Below are positions 35,106 to 45,960 of a stretch of 64,000 nucleotides of DNA, piece by piece (the first letter of the stretch is position 1; every line of letters begins with the position of its first letter). The translations under genes were made by a program, and so were the position numbers. Where the stretch lies: positions 129,487-193,486 of the forward strand of contig JASBVM010000005.1 in NCBI GenBank assembly GCA_029961055.1, given 5' to 3'. Below the pieces are notes generated by a model. It was not told the DNA's origin, did no database searches, and saw only the letters and a list, made by a program, of their open reading frames with translations. Source of the DNA: Bacillota bacterium. GTDB taxonomy: Bacteria; Bacillota; Sulfobacillia; JAIMAT01.

Positions 35106-37403
35106 TTGCCGACGATCGAATCCACACCGGAATTCGTGGCTCACGTCTATGAAGAGATGGAGGCCCGCCTGGCCGTGGTCCGGAGGCGGCTGGGTCGGCC
35201 GCTCAGCCTGGCGGAGAAGCTGCTCCTGGGGCATCTGGACGACCCCGAGCACCAGGAACTCCGGCCCGGCGAGAGCTACCTGGCCCTCCGCCCCGACCGC
35301 GTGGCCATGCAGGACGCGACCGCGCAGATGGCGCTGCTGCAGTTCGCCCATGCCGGCCGGGACGAGGCGGCCGTCCCCACCACGGTCCACTGCGACCACC
35401 TGATCCAGGCGTTCGCGGGCGCAGGGCCCGACCTGCGGCAGGCGCTCATCTCCAACCGGGAGGTGTACGACTTCCTCAAGTCCGCCGCGGAGAAGTACGG
35501 GCTGGGCTTCTGGGAGCCGGGAGCGGGCATCATCCATCAGGTGATCCTGGAACACTACGCCTTCCCCGGCGGCATGATGATCGGCACCGACTCGCACACG
35601 CCCAACGCCGGCGGCCTGGGCATGCTGGCCATCGGCGTGGGCGGGGCCGACGCCGTCGACGTGATGGCCGGCCTCCCCTGGGAGGTGCTCTACCCGAAGC
35701 GGATCGGCGTCCGCCTGACCGGGCGGCTGGAGGGCTGGGCGGCCCCCAAGGACGTGATCCTGAAGCTCCTGGGCATCCTGACCGTCAAGGGCGGCACCAA
35801 CCGGATCGTGGAGTACTTCGGACCCGGCGCCCGCTCCATCAGCGCCACCGGGAAGGCGACCATCACCAACATGGGCGCCGAGCTGGGCGCCACCACCTCG
35901 GTCTTCCCCTTCGACGAGCGGATGGCGGTCTACCTGCGCGCCACCGGACGGGAGGCGCTGGCCGAGCTGGCGGAGCGCCACCGGGAGCTGCTCGCCGCCG
36001 ACCCCGAGGTGGAGGAGAGACCGGAGGCGTTCTTCGACCAGGTGATCGAGATCGATCTCTCCCGGCTGGAGCCGCACGTGGTCGGGCCGCACACGCCCGA
36101 CCTGGCCCGGACCGTCTCCGAGCTGGGCGAGGCGGCCCGGCGCGAGGGATACCCCCTGGAGCTGTCGGCGGCGCTGATCGGCAGCTGCACCAACTCCTCC
36201 TACGAGGATCTGAGCCGCGCCGCCGAGGTGGCGCGGCAGGCGGCCGCGCACGGGTTGAAGGCGCGGGTCCCCTTCCTGGTGACACCGGGCTCGGAGCAGA
36301 TCCGGGCCACCATCGAGCGGGACGGCCAGCTGAACGCCTTCGAGGCGATCGGTGCCACCGTGCTGGCCAACGCCTGCGGCCCCTGCATCGGCCAGTGGCG
36401 GCGGCAGCCGCCGGCCGAGGGCTCGACGCCCGGGGTGGCGGGGGCTCGCAATTCCATCATCACCTCGTTCAACCGGAACTTCCCGGGGCGGAACGACGGG
36501 AGCCGGGACACCCTGGCCTTCATCGCCTCGCCCGAGATGGTGGTGGCCTTCGCCCTCTCCGGACGGCTGGACTTCAACCCGTTCACCGACGAGCTGGAGG
36601 CGCCGGACGGCAGCCGGTTCCGGCTCGAGCCGCCGGCTCCGGCGCCGGAGGTGCCCGCGCAGGGCTACGCCGGCGGTGAGAGCGGCTTCGTGGCGCCGCC
36701 GGCGGAGCGGAAGGCGGTCGAGCTGCGCGTGGACCCGAACAGCGAGCGGCTGCAACTGCTGGAGCCCTTCGCGCCCTGGGACGGGCACGACTTCGTCGAC
36801 CTGCCGCTCCTGCTCAAGGTGAAGGGGAAGTGCACCACCGACCACATCTCGCCGGCCGGCCCCTGGCTCCGCTACCGCGGCCATCTGGACCGGATCAGCG
36901 ACAACATGTTCCTGGGTGCGGTCAACGCCTTCACGGGCGAGACCGGCAGGACGCTCAACCTCCTTACCGGGGAGCGGGGGCTGCCCGTCGCCCAGGTGGC
37001 CCGCGACTACAAGGCGCGCGGCATCCGCTGGGTGGTGGTGGGCGACGTCAACTACGGCGAGGGCTCCAGCCGCGAGCACGCGGCCATGTCGCCCCGCTAC
37101 CTGGGGGCCGCGGCGGTGATCGCGCGGAGCTTCGCCCGCATCCATGAGACCAACCTGAAGAAGCAGGGCATCCTGCCCCTCACCTTCGCGGACCCGGCGG
37201 ACTACGAGAAGGTGCAGGAGGCGGACAGGATCAGCATCCTCGGCCTGGCCGGGCTCGCCCCGGGCAAGGAGTTGACCGTCCGCCTGCGCCATGCCGACGG
37301 TAGCGAGGAGAGCTTCCCGGTCCGGCACTCGCTGAGCCAGGAGCAGATCGAGTGGTTCCGCGCCGGCTCGGCGCTCAACCTGATCGCCCACCGGGCCGCC
37401 TGA
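35106..37403 (+). CDS. acn: Aconitate hydratase (mitochondrial-type)
   Basis: 765 residues. It interconverts citrate and isocitrate in the TCA cycle. The 4Fe-4S cysteines are Cys361 in [10 protein letters not shown] and Cys424/Cys427 in [41 protein letters not shown] and, in the swivel domain, [12 protein letters not shown] complete the active site. The length and motif spacing fit the mitochondrial-type enzyme (AcnM/mAcn) rather than the longer AcnA (about 890-910) usual in Bacillus. The TTG at 35106 follows AGAGGGAGG with 8-base spacing. A long hairpin terminator follows. Confidence 0.94.
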   Translation: MPTIESTPEFVAHVYEEMEARLAVVRRRLGRPLSLAEKLLLGHLDDPEHQELRPGESYLALRPDRVAMQDATAQMALLQFAHAGRDEAAVPTTVHCDHLIQAFAGAGPDLRQALISNREVYDFLKSAAEKYGLGFWEPGAGIIHQVILEHYAFPGGMMIGTDSHTPNAGGLGMLAIGVGGADAVDVMAGLPWEVLYPKRIGVRLTGRLEGWAAPKDVILKLLGILTVKGGTNRIVEYFGPGARSISATGKATITNMGAELGATTSVFPFDERMAVYLRATGREALAELAERHRELLAADPEVEERPEAFFDQVIEIDLSRLEPHVVGPHTPDLARTVSELGEAARREGYPLELSAALIGSCTNSSYEDLSRAAEVARQAAAHGLKARVPFLVTPGSEQIRATIERDGQLNAFEAIGATVLANACGPCIGQWRRQPPAEGSTPGVAGARNSIITSFNRNFPGRNDGSRDTLAFIASPEMVVAFALSGRLDFNPFTDELEAPDGSRFRLEPPAPAPEVPAQGYAGGESGFVAPPAERKAVELRVDPNSERLQLLEPFAPWDGHDFVDLPLLLKVKGKCTTDHISPAGPWLRYRGHLDRISDNMFLGAVNAFTGETGRTLNLLTGERGLPVAQVARDYKARGIRWVVVGDVNYGEGSSREHAAMSPRYLGAAAVIARSFARIHETNLKKQGILPLTFADPADYEKVQEADRISILGLAGLAPGKELTVRLRHADGSEESFPVRHSLSQEQIEWFRAGSALNLIAHRAA

Positions 37404-37450
37404 GCCACCGGTCGCGCGCCGGCCGGGCGGTCGCTGGAAAGAGAGCGGAA

Positions 37451-37494
37451 AGGGAACACAAGGAGCCGCCCCGGAGCGGCTCCTTGCGTTCCCT
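37451..37494. terminator. Bidirectional terminator between aconitase and ferredoxin reductase genes
   Basis: Two 19-base arms (37451-37469 and 37476-37494) pair with a single A-C mismatch around a six-base loop (CCCGGA). It lies between convergent genes 48 bases after the aconitase stop. T-richness on either side is modest, but the stem is the longest in the window. Confidence 0.75.
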
Positions 37495-37545
37495 GCCCTT
37501 TGCACGGCCGGCGGTCGGCGGAGCGCGCGCCAGCGGCGGCCGGAA

Positions 37546-38595
37546 TCAGCGCGCCTTGGCCATCTTCTCGCTGGAGTGGCCCGGGAAGGCGGCGGCGCCG
37601 GGCTCCAGGTAGGCCTTGGCGTTGTTGACGGCGGTGGCCGCCTCGCCAAAGCCGGTGGCGATCAGGCGGAGCTTGCCCGGGTAGGTGCAGATGTCGCCTG
37701 CCGCGTAGATGCCGGGCAGGTTGGTCTCTCCGCGGGTATTCACCTTGATCTGGTTGCCCTCCAGGTCGAGGCCCCAGTCGCGGATGGGGCCCAGGTTGGC
37801 GGCGAAACCGGTGCCGATGACGACGGAGTCCAGATCGAGGTGGCTTTCCTCCTGCGTCCGGTTGTCGAAGAGGACGGCGCCGGTGACGTGGCCCTCGCCC
37901 TCGACGCGCCGGAGCTCGTGGAAGAGGCGGATCTCCACGGGGCTCTCGCGCAGACGCTCCACGCTCTCTTCCTGGGCGCGGAACTCGCCCCGCCGGTGAA
38001 TCAGGGTGACGTGGGAGGCCACCGGCGCGAGCATGAGGGCGAAGTCGACCGCGCTGTCGCCGCCACCCACCACCAGCACCCGCTGGCCGCGGTAGGCTTC
38101 CTTGTTGCGGACGGTGTACTCGACGCCCCGTCCCTCCAGCTCCCGCACGCCCGGCTGGTCCATGCGCTTGGGGGAGAAGGAGCCGATTCCGGCGCAGATG
38201 AGGACCGCCCGGGCCCGGTACTGATCCTGGTCGGTGCGGACGGTCCAGACCGGTCGTCCCGGACGGGACGTCTCGCTGGCCGCCAGCCCCGTCACCCGCT
38301 CGGCCAGGCGGACGACCGCCTCGGGATGGCCCGAGCGGGCCTGCTCGACCAGGTTCTCCACCAGCTCCGCCGCCTGCACCCTCGGGAAGCCGGCGACGTC
38401 GTAGATCTCCTTCTCAGGGTAGAGGGCGGTCAGCTGGCCGCCGAGGAAGGGCTGGCTCTCCACCAGGAGCGTCCGCATCTGGCGCATGCCGGCGTAAAAG
38501 AGGGCGAAGAGCCCGGTAGGTCCTCCGCCGATGATGACGAGATCGAAAAGCTGGCTGGTGGACGACTCCTCCAGGTGGTTCCCTGGCTCACTCAT
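37546..38595 (-). CDS. Ferredoxin/flavodoxin-NADP reductase, thioredoxin reductase-like (YumC type)
   Basis: 349 residues. FAD-binding LVIIGGGPTGLFALFYAGMR at the N terminus, NADP-binding VLVVGGGDSAVDFAL in the middle, and IYAAGDICTYPGKLRLIATGFGEA at the C terminus. FLGGQLTALYPEKEIYDVAGFP is typical of type 2 FNR (B. subtilis YumC). The redox-active CxxC of thioredoxin reductase is absent, which supports the FNR reading. It supplies reduced ferredoxin or flavodoxin for biosynthesis. The ATG at 38595 has GGGAGGAAG upstream. It is a single-gene unit. Confidence 0.9.
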   Translation of the reverse strand: MSEPGNHLEESSTSQLFDLVIIGGGPTGLFALFYAGMRQMRTLLVESQPFLGGQLTALYPEKEIYDVAGFPRVQAAELVENLVEQARSGHPEAVVRLAERVTGLAASETSRPGRPVWTVRTDQDQYRARAVLICAGIGSFSPKRMDQPGVRELEGRGVEYTVRNKEAYRGQRVLVVGGGDSAVDFALMLAPVASHVTLIHRRGEFRAQEESVERLRESPVEIRLFHELRRVEGEGHVTGAVLFDNRTQEESHLDLDSVVIGTGFAANLGPIRDWGLDLEGNQIKVNTRGETNLPGIYAAGDICTYPGKLRLIATGFGEAATAVNNAKAYLEPGAAAFPGHSSEKMAKAR

Positions 38596-38811
38596 GTGGC
38601 TGCTTCCTCCCGAGCGGCGCGAACCGCGCGAGACCCACACTTGGACGCCCGCTCCTGCCGCCGGAGGCGGCTCGCGCCGTAGTGGTCCTGCCCCCAGCAT
38701 ACCCGCCCGGCACGCCTCTTCGCACGCTTCGCAAGGTAAAAATGAGGCGTTCCGCCAATGAAAGTCCAACGCTCCGCGGCATCCAACGAAGCGCAAAGGT
38801 TGACGGAAGGC

Positions 38812-39036
38812 TTACTTGGAAGCCGAATCGTCCTTCCGACCGGATTCGGGTCGGGGCCCGTCGCCCGGGGCGCCCGCGCCGGGCGCCCGGTCCTCCTCTC
38901 CCTCCAGCCCCTGGCGGAAGGCCCGGCCGCTCTGCCCGATGGAGCGAGCCAGCTGCGGAAGCCGTTGGGCCCCGAAGAGAAGCAGCAGGATGAGAAAGAT
39001 GACCACCAGCTCGGTCGGACCGATGCTCCCCAGCAA
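38812..39036 (-). CDS. tatA: Twin-arginine translocase subunit TatA
   Basis: 74 residues. A short N-terminal stretch (LLGSIGPTELVVIF) with one membrane helix (LVVIFLILLLLFGAQRLP, the FG hinge typical of TatA) leads to an amphipathic helix (LARSIGQSGRAFRQGLEGE) and a charged tail. TatA forms the pore of the Tat system, which exports folded proteins. TTG 39036 is chosen because GGGGGAGGGAAGCGC precedes it and the length then fits the family; ATG 39060 lacks a Shine-Dalgarno. No tatC is present in this window. Confidence 0.87.
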   Translation of the reverse strand: MLGSIGPTELVVIFLILLLLFGAQRLPQLARSIGQSGRAFRQGLEGEEDRAPGAGAPGDGPRPESGRKDDSASK

Positions 39037-39131
39037 GCGCTTCCCTCCCCCCGTGAGCATAGCGGAGCGGACAGGCCGCGAACAGTCCCGGCAGCCGGGG
39101 TACCGCCGCGGGCGCAGGAACCTCGCCGGCA

Positions 39132-39140
39132 TGGTAGAAT
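39132..39140 (+). promoter_or_regulatory. Extended -10 promoter for dprA
   Basis: TGG followed by TAGAAT (39135-39140) gives a TGn-extended -10 element; the start point would be near 39147, 32 bases before the dprA ATG. No good -35 is seen, which is allowed for extended -10 promoters. Confidence 0.5.
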
Positions 39141-39178
39141 ATGGAAGACGCGAAGGGGGACGGACGAGGTGATGCGCG

Positions 39179-40321
39179 ATGGAGGAGATGGAGGCCGTGG
39201 CGGCGCTGACCGCGCTCCCCGGGATCGGGCCGGTTCGGCTCCAGCGGCTCCTGGAGCATACCGGTTCGGCCCGGGGGGCGTGGGAGCTGGGGGCCGCCGG
39301 AATCGCGGGCGTCCTGAAGCTGGGGCCCGAGGCGGGTTCGGCCGTGGCCGCCGCCTGGAGGCCGGACCTGGGCCGGCGGACGCTGGAGCAGGCGGCCGGG
39401 CACGGCTTCCGCCCCCTTCTCCTGGGCGCGCCCGGTTATCCCAAGGCGCTGATGCAGGTGGAGATGCCGCCTCTCCTCCTCTGGGTGGCGGGCCGGCTGC
39501 CCGAGGCGGGGGAGCCGTGCCTGGCGGTGGTGGGGACGCGGCAGGCGAGCGAATCGGGCCGCCGGCTCGCCCGCCGTCTGACCGAACGCCTGGCCGCGGC
39601 GGGCGTGGGTGTGGTGAGCGGGCTGGCGGTGGGCATCGACGCCGCCGCCCACGAGGGCGCCATGGCCGGGGGCGGCGCGACGTGGGGCGTTCTGGCCACG
39701 GGCCCCGGCGGTCGCTACCAGCACGGGGGACCCGCGCTTCTGCGGCGGGTGCGGGAGGCCGGCGGGCTCCTGACCGAGTTCCCTCCCGGACACGAGCCCC
39801 GGAAGCACGATTTCCGCTGGAGAAACCGGCTGATCGCCGCCCTGGGCTGGGCCACCCTGGTGGTGGAGGCACCGCTGCGAAGCGGCGCCCTGCTGACCGC
39901 TCAGGCGGCACAGCAGATGGAACGGACCGTCCTCGCCCTGCCGGGGGATCCCGGCAGGCCCCAGACCATGGGCAGCAACCTGCTCCTGCGCGACGGCGGG
40001 GCGGTGATGGTCCTGGATGCGGAGGACATCCTGACCGCCCTCTCCCTGGGCGGAGGGCTCCGCCGGAGGCCGGGCGAGGCGGAGCAGGCGGGGGCGCTGG
40101 CGCGTGCCCTCTCCAACCTGCCGCGGGCGGAGAGGCGCCTGCTGCAGGCTGTGGCCGACGGGCCGCGCGGCCTGAGCGGCCTGTGCGAGGCGGCGCGGAT
40201 GAGCCTCAGCACCGGCAGCGCGCTTCTGCTGTCGCTGGAGCTGGCGGGCTGGGTGGAGCGGGACGGCTCCGGGCGATACCACCTGGCGGAGCGGACCAGG
40301 CAGGCGATGGGCCTCTCCTGA
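39179..40321 (+). CDS. dprA: DNA processing protein DprA (Smf)
   Basis: 380 residues. An N-terminal helical part with a helix-hairpin-helix (LTALPGIGPVRLQRLLE) is followed by the Rossmann-like core: AVVGTRQASESGRRLARRL, VVSGLAVGIDAAAHEGA, FRWRNRLIAALGW, VVEAPLRSGALLTA and VLALPGDPGRPQTMGSN. DprA loads RecA on incoming single-stranded DNA in transformation. A C-terminal winged helix (about 310-380) is present. The usual DxIYPxxN stretch is altered (GPGGRYQHGGPALL). The ATG at 39179 follows GAGGTG. comM elsewhere in the window adds to a DNA-uptake theme. Confidence 0.92.
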   Translation: MEEMEAVAALTALPGIGPVRLQRLLEHTGSARGAWELGAAGIAGVLKLGPEAGSAVAAAWRPDLGRRTLEQAAGHGFRPLLLGAPGYPKALMQVEMPPLLLWVAGRLPEAGEPCLAVVGTRQASESGRRLARRLTERLAAAGVGVVSGLAVGIDAAAHEGAMAGGGATWGVLATGPGGRYQHGGPALLRRVREAGGLLTEFPPGHEPRKHDFRWRNRLIAALGWATLVVEAPLRSGALLTAQAAQQMERTVLALPGDPGRPQTMGSNLLLRDGGAVMVLDAEDILTALSLGGGLRRRPGEAEQAGALARALSNLPRAERRLLQAVADGPRGLSGLCEAARMSLSTGSALLLSLELAGWVERDGSGRYHLAERTRQAMGLS

Positions 40322-40361
40322 GCGCGGAGCAGGTGGGAGGAGGGCGGCTGGCCGGGCTTCC

Positions 40362-40389
40362 TTGCAACAGGCGGAGGGGAGCGTATAAA
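40362..40389 (+). promoter_or_regulatory. Sigma-A-type promoter for topA
   Basis: TTGCAA (40362-40367) and TATAAA (40384-40389), spacer 16, sit about 70 bases before the topA start. Transcription would begin near 40396, leaving a leader of about 64 bases that can form two hairpins. Confidence 0.6.
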
Positions 40390-40403
40390 TGTAGCGTACC
40401 TGC

Positions 40404-40443
40404 GGGGCAGACTCTTCTGTCCCGGGGCCGGGGCGAAGGCCCC
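40404..40443 (+). other. Tandem hairpins in the topA leader
   Basis: Hairpin one pairs 40405-40411 with 40416-40423 (one bulged T) around a four-base loop. Hairpin two pairs GGGGCC (40424-40429) with GGCCCC (40438-40443) and is followed by TTCTT. They abut one another between the promoter and the start codon, so a transcription-attenuation or translation-control role is conceivable, but this is inference. Confidence 0.4.
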
Positions 40444-40459
40444 TTCTTCGACGGGGAGC

Positions 40460-42589
40460 GTGAACGGTTTGACGCGATCGCTGGTGATCGTGGAGTCGCC
40501 CGCCAAGGCCCGCACCATCGGCAAGTTTCTGGGCCGCTCCTACCACGTGGAGGCGACCATGGGGCACGTGCGGGACCTGCCCAAGAGCCAGCTCGGGGTG
40601 GACGTGGAGGCCGGCTTCCAGCCCCGCTACATCACCATCCGCGGCAAGGGCGAGGTGGTCAAGCGCCTGCGGGAGCAGGCGGCCAAGGCCGACCGGGTCC
40701 TCCTGGCCACCGACCCCGACCGCGAGGGCGAGGCCATCTCCTGGCACCTGGCGCAGCTTCTGGGACTCGAGCCGCAGGCGCGCTGCAGGGTGGCCTTCCA
40801 CGAGATCACCCGCGACACCGTCCGCGCCTCGGTCCGCGAACCGCGGGCCATCGACGACCGGCTGGTCGACGCCCAGCAGGCCCGGCGCGTGCTCGACCGC
40901 CTGGTCGGCTACCAGCTGAGCCCGCTGCTCTGGCGGAAGGTGCGGCGGGGATTGAGCGCGGGCCGCGTCCAGTCGGTGGCCGTCCGCATCCTCTGCGACC
41001 GCGAGGAAGAGATCGAGGCTTTCACCCCGGAGGAGTACTGGACGCTGACGGCGCGCTGGCGGACGCCCCGCGGGGAGGAGTTCGAGGCCGAGTACCGCGG
41101 CCGCGGCGAGACCAAGGTCAACCTGGCCGACGAGGAGCAGGTCCGGCAGCTGATGGCGGAGCTGGCAGGCCAGCCGGGACGGGTCCTCGCGGTCACCCGC
41201 CGCCAGCGGCGGCGGCAGCCGGCTCCGCCCTTCATCACCAGTACGCTCCAGCAGGAGGCCTCCCGGAAGCTCGGCTTCAGCCCCAGCCGGACGATGCGGG
41301 TGGCCCAGCAGCTTTACGAGGGCATCGCCGTCGGCGGCGAGGGCGAGGTCGGCCTGATCACCTACATGCGCACCGACTCGACCCGCACGGCGCAGGAGGC
41401 GCGTGACGCCGCGCGCCAGCTGATCGTCGAGCGGTGGGGCGAGGAGTTCTCCACCCCGCGCCAGCGCGCCGCGGCCGCCGGAGCCCAGGACGCCCACGAG
41501 GCGATCCGGCCCACCAGCGTCGCCCGGACGCCCGAGCGCCTGAAGGAGGACCTGAACCGCGACCAGTTCCGCCTCTACCAGCTGATCTGGGAACGCTTCC
41601 TGGCGAGCCAGATGGCGCCCGCGGTCTTCGACACCGTCACCGCCGAGATCGAGGCGGGAGACCACCGCTTCCGGGCGGTCGGCTCGACGCTGGTCTTCCC
41701 CGGCTTCACCATCCTCTACCAGGAGGGCCGCGACGAGGAGAGCGGCAGGGAGAAGGAGCGGGAGGGAGCGGAGGGCGACCGCCCCCTCCCGCCGTTGGAG
41801 GAGGGGATGGGGCTCGACCTGCTGGAGCTGGTGCCGGCCCAGCACTGGACGCAGCCGCCGTTCCGCTACACCGATGCCACCCTCATCCGGACGCTGGAGG
41901 AGCGCGGGATCGGCCGGCCCAGCACGTACGCCCCCATCGTCGAGACGATCATCCAGCGGGGCTATGTCAGCCGGGAGCGGCGGACGCTGGTGCCCACCGA
42001 GCTGGGCCGGACGGTGACGCGGCTTCTGAAGGAACGCTTCCCGGACATCGTCGACGTGGAGTTCACGGCCCGCATGGAGAGCGAGCTGGACCGGGTGGAG
42101 GCGGGCGAGACCGGCTGGCGGCAGGTGGTGGCCGACTTCTATGGGCCCTTCGCCGAGGCGCTCCGGCGGGCGGAGACCGAAGTGGCCCGGGTCGAGCTCC
42201 CCAGCGAGCCCACCGACGAGGTCTGCGACGTGTGCGGCCGGCCGATGGTCATCAAGCACGGCCGTTACGGCCCCTTCCTGGCCTGCACGGGCTACCCGGA
42301 GTGCAAGCGGACGCGACCGCTTCTGGAGAAGGTGGGTGTCGCCTGCCCCGAGTGCGGCGGCGAGCTGGTCGTCCGCCGCAGCCGGAAGGGACGCCGCTTC
42401 TACGGCTGCGCCAACTACCCGCGCTGCACCTTCGTCAGCTGGGACCGGCCCGTGGAGGGGCGCTGTCCCAACTGCGGCGGCTGGCTGGTCGAGCACCGCG
42501 GCCGGAACGGGACCGTGGTCCAATGCGGGCGGAAGTGCGGCTACGTCCAGCCCGCCGAGGTGGCGCTCCCCCAGGGGAGCCGCACCTAG
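40460..42589 (+). CDS. topA: DNA topoisomerase I
   Basis: 709 residues. The Toprim domain ([19 protein letters not shown] ... [16 protein letters not shown]) is followed by the type IA core with the catalytic Tyr in [12 protein letters not shown], then [14 protein letters not shown] and [13 protein letters not shown]. Three C-terminal zinc ribbons (CDVCGRP..C..C, CPECGGE..C..C, CPNCGGW..C..C) start near residue 590. It relaxes negative supercoils. GTG 40460 or TTG 40469 could be the start; spacing from GGGGAG favours the latter. dprA-topA-xerC-hslVU is the classical Firmicutes order, here without trmFO (gid) between topA and xerC. Confidence 0.96.
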   Translation: MNGLTRSLVIVESPAKARTIGKFLGRSYHVEATMGHVRDLPKSQLGVDVEAGFQPRYITIRGKGEVVKRLREQAAKADRVLLATDPDREGEAISWHLAQLLGLEPQARCRVAFHEITRDTVRASVREPRAIDDRLVDAQQARRVLDRLVGYQLSPLLWRKVRRGLSAGRVQSVAVRILCDREEEIEAFTPEEYWTLTARWRTPRGEEFEAEYRGRGETKVNLADEEQVRQLMAELAGQPGRVLAVTRRQRRRQPAPPFITSTLQQEASRKLGFSPSRTMRVAQQLYEGIAVGGEGEVGLITYMRTDSTRTAQEARDAARQLIVERWGEEFSTPRQRAAAAGAQDAHEAIRPTSVARTPERLKEDLNRDQFRLYQLIWERFLASQMAPAVFDTVTAEIEAGDHRFRAVGSTLVFPGFTILYQEGRDEESGREKEREGAEGDRPLPPLEEGMGLDLLELVPAQHWTQPPFRYTDATLIRTLEERGIGRPSTYAPIVETIIQRGYVSRERRTLVPTELGRTVTRLLKERFPDIVDVEFTARMESELDRVEAGETGWRQVVADFYGPFAEALRRAETEVARVELPSEPTDEVCDVCGRPMVIKHGRYGPFLACTGYPECKRTRPLLEKVGVACPECGGELVVRRSRKGRRFYGCANYPRCTFVSWDRPVEGRCPNCGGWLVEHRGRNGTVVQCGRKCGYVQPAEVALPQGSRT

Positions 42590-42693
42590 CGAGGACGCAG
42601 GTGGCGGTCGCCACCCGTCCCCGGGCGGGAGGATCAAACGAGCCGGACGGGGTCCGATGCGGAGAGTGGGTCGTCCGAAGGGAGGCCGGCCGC

Positions 42694-43638
42694 GTGACGG
42701 GGCCCGGACGAGCAGCGACCAACCTGGGCGAGGTGCTCGAGGCCTACCGGGGGTACCTCCGGGCGGAGAAGGGGTATTCGGCGCTGACCGTGCAGGCGTA
42801 CACCACCGACGTACTCCAGTGCCTGGCAGCGCTCGGGCTGGACACCGACGAGCCCGCCCAACGCCTGAGCCAGGTGGAGAGCGGGCAGCTCCGCGCCTTC
42901 CTGGGTGCGCTGGCGCTCCAGGAAGGCTACGCCCACCGCTCCGTGGCGCGAAAGCTGGCCGCCCTGCGCAGCTTTTTCCACTTCGGGCGGCGCTCAGGCT
43001 GGGTGGCTGTCGATCCGACCGAGTTGCTGGAGGCCCCCAAGCTGGAGAAGCCCCTTCCGCGCCTGATGAACGTGGAGCAGATCTTCCGCCTCCTCGCCCT
43101 GCCCGACCAGAGCCCGGCCGGCCTCCGTGACCAGGCCCTGCTGGAGACGCTCTACGCCACGGGGGCGCGGGTCTCCGAGCTCGTCCACCTCGACGTCACC
43201 CACCTCAACCTCTCCCGGAGAGAGCTCTTCCTGTTCGGGAAGGGCGCCAAGGAGCGCCGCGTCCCCCTCGGCGGCCAGGCGGTGCGGGCGCTCTCCGTCT
43301 ATCTGGCCGAGGGACGACCGCGACTGGCCGCCCACGCCCGCCGCCCCGCCGCCGACGCCGCGCAGGCGCTCTGGCTCAACCAGCGCGGAGGAAGGCTGAC
43401 CGCCCGCGGAATCCGCCACATCCTCGACCGGTACGTGGAGCGCCTGGCCGACGTGGAGCACGTCAGCCCCCATACGCTCCGCCACGCCTTCGCCACCCAC
43501 CTCCTGGACGGGGGCGCCGACATCCGGGTGGTCCAGGAGCTTCTGGGCCACGCCCGCATCTCGACGACGCAGGTCTACACCCACGTCTCGCGCCTCCACC
43601 TCCGCGAGGTGTACAATCGAGCGCACCCGAGGGCGTGA
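42694..43638 (+). CDS. xerC: Tyrosine recombinase XerC
   Basis: 314 residues. An N-terminal core-binding domain ([20 protein letters not shown], about 14-33) and the catalytic domain with Arg in [23 protein letters not shown] (His-x-x-Arg), [14 protein letters not shown] (His and the nucleophile Tyr). XerC/D resolves chromosome dimers at dif during division. The position between topA and hslV, as in B. subtilis (codV), supports this rather than a phage integrase. The GTG at 42694 follows GAAGGGAGG. Confidence 0.93.
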   Translation: MTGPGRAATNLGEVLEAYRGYLRAEKGYSALTVQAYTTDVLQCLAALGLDTDEPAQRLSQVESGQLRAFLGALALQEGYAHRSVARKLAALRSFFHFGRRSGWVAVDPTELLEAPKLEKPLPRLMNVEQIFRLLALPDQSPAGLRDQALLETLYATGARVSELVHLDVTHLNLSRRELFLFGKGAKERRVPLGGQAVRALSVYLAEGRPRLAAHARRPAADAAQALWLNQRGGRLTARGIRHILDRYVERLADVEHVSPHTLRHAFATHLLDGGADIRVVQELLGHARISTTQVYTHVSRLHLREVYNRAHPRA

Positions 43639-43672
43639 GGCGGGAAGCCCGGCCTTCGAAGGGGGCTCGCCG

Positions 43673-44203
43673 ATGATCCATGCCACCACCGTGGTGGCCG
43701 TCCGCAGGGACGGGCGGCTCGCCATGGGTTCGGACGGCCAGGTGACCCAGGAGTCGGTCATCCTCAAGCACGGTGCGCAGAAGGTCCGCCGCCTCGCCGG
43801 CGGGCGGGTCCTGGCGGGCTTCGCCGGCTCCGTGGCCGACGCGCTCACCCTGTTCGAGAAGTTCGAGGGCCACCTCCAGCAGACGGGCGGTCGCCTCGCC
43901 CGGGCGGCGGTGGAGCTGGCCAAGGAGTGGCGGACCGACCGGGTGCTCCGTCGCCTGGAGGCGCTGATGCTGGTGGGCGACCTGGAGGGTCTCCTGGTCA
44001 TCTCCGGCGGCGGCGAGGTGATCGAACCCGACGAGCCGATCATGGCCATCGGCTCGGGTGGGCCCTACGCGCTGGCAGCCGGCCGGGCGCTCCTCCGGAA
44101 CACCTCCCTGGACGCCGAGCAGATCGTCCGCCAGGCGCTCGGCATCGCCTCGGAGATCTGCATCTACACCAACGACCGGATCACGGTGGAGGAGCTCGGC
44201 TGA
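43673..44203 (+). CDS. hslV: ATP-dependent protease proteolytic subunit HslV
   Basis: 176 residues. [20 protein letters not shown] and GQVTQE form the N terminus; the active Thr is expected to be exposed after removal of the first few residues (MIHA), as in other Firmicutes. Later motifs are [31 protein letters not shown] and AL..A..ICIYTND. HslV is a dodecamer related to proteasome beta subunits and works with the HslU unfoldase encoded 2 bases downstream. The ATG at 43673 is preceded by GAAGGGGG. Confidence 0.95.
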   Translation: MIHATTVVAVRRDGRLAMGSDGQVTQESVILKHGAQKVRRLAGGRVLAGFAGSVADALTLFEKFEGHLQQTGGRLARAAVELAKEWRTDRVLRRLEALMLVGDLEGLLVISGGGEVIEPDEPIMAIGSGGPYALAAGRALLRNTSLDAEQIVRQALGIASEICIYTNDRITVEELG

Positions 44204-44205
44204 CC

Positions 44206-45618
<1,413 letters not shown>

Positions 45619-45657
45619 GCAGCCGGCCCCTACTTCGGGAGACGGCCGCCACCTGGC

Positions 45658-45681
45658 CCCCGCCGGCCCGCGCCGGCGGGG
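45658..45681 (+). terminator. GC hairpin after hslU
   Basis: A 10-base-pair perfect stem (45658-45667 with 45672-45681) with loop CCGC, about 40 bases after the hslU stop, followed by TTCG rather than a T-run. It may separate hslU from the flagellar leader. The rest of the gap up to 45801 shows no gene and no clear -35; TTACATAAGG (45801-45810) could supply a -10 (TACATA, 45802-45807) with a start point right before the riboswitch. Confidence 0.4.
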
Positions 45682-45814
45682 TTCGTCGCTCCCCTGCGCG
45701 CAATCGCCGAGGGGAGAAATTCTTTCCGGAGCAGGGAGGAGTTTGTCGAGGCGAGTCGAACTTGGCTTCCTGGTGGCTGGAAAGAGAGCCGCCGAGAGGT
45801 TTACATAAGGCGTT

Positions 45815-45903
45815 TCTCCGCTCAGAGCAAACCCGGCGAAAGCCGGGGACGCAAAGCCGCGGGCCCTCGTCGAGGAACGGCAGGGCAGCCAGGTTGCCGG
45901 AGA
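45815..45903 (+). promoter_or_regulatory. Class I cyclic-di-GMP riboswitch (GEMM-I) controlling the flagellar operon
   Basis: The segment contains AGAGCAAACC, a P2 stem CCGG closed by a GAAA tetraloop, then GGGACGCAAAGCC, which is invariant in class I c-di-GMP aptamers, and a P3 arm ending GGCAGCCAGGTTGCC. The outer stem P1 pairs TCTCCG (45815-45820) with CGGAGA (45898-45903). These match the Vibrio Vc2 aptamer (from memory) in order and spacing. An intrinsic terminator follows 23 bases later and flgB starts 167 bases downstream. The element senses the second messenger c-di-GMP, which usually switches cells from swimming to attachment. Confidence 0.93.
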
Positions 45904-45926
45904 GGCCGGATCAAGGGATCCTTCCT

Positions 45927-45960
45927 CCGCTTCCTGGCTTCTCGCCGGGAGGCGGTTTTC
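45927..45960 (+). terminator. Riboswitch expression-platform terminator before flgB
   Basis: A 12-base-pair stem (45927-45938 with 45944-45955, two G-U pairs), loop TTCTC, then TTTTC. Its 5' arm contains CCTGGCT (45933-45939), which is complementary to AGCCAGG (45887-45893) inside the aptamer, so the aptamer and the terminator could be in competition through an antiterminator. That fits an OFF switch when c-di-GMP is bound. The 110 bases between here and flgB hold no gene. Confidence 0.85.

Noticed and set aside
34443-37649. Open frame of 1068 codons on the minus strand that ends as the thioesterase
   Set aside because: Only the last 144 codons match a known family; the rest is antisense to aconitase. 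The start at 34877 with a strong Shine-Dalgarno was used.
42694-43638. XerC as a phage or integron integrase
   Set aside because: Size, motifs and the topA-xerC-hslV-hslU neighbourhood are those of the housekeeping recombinase.
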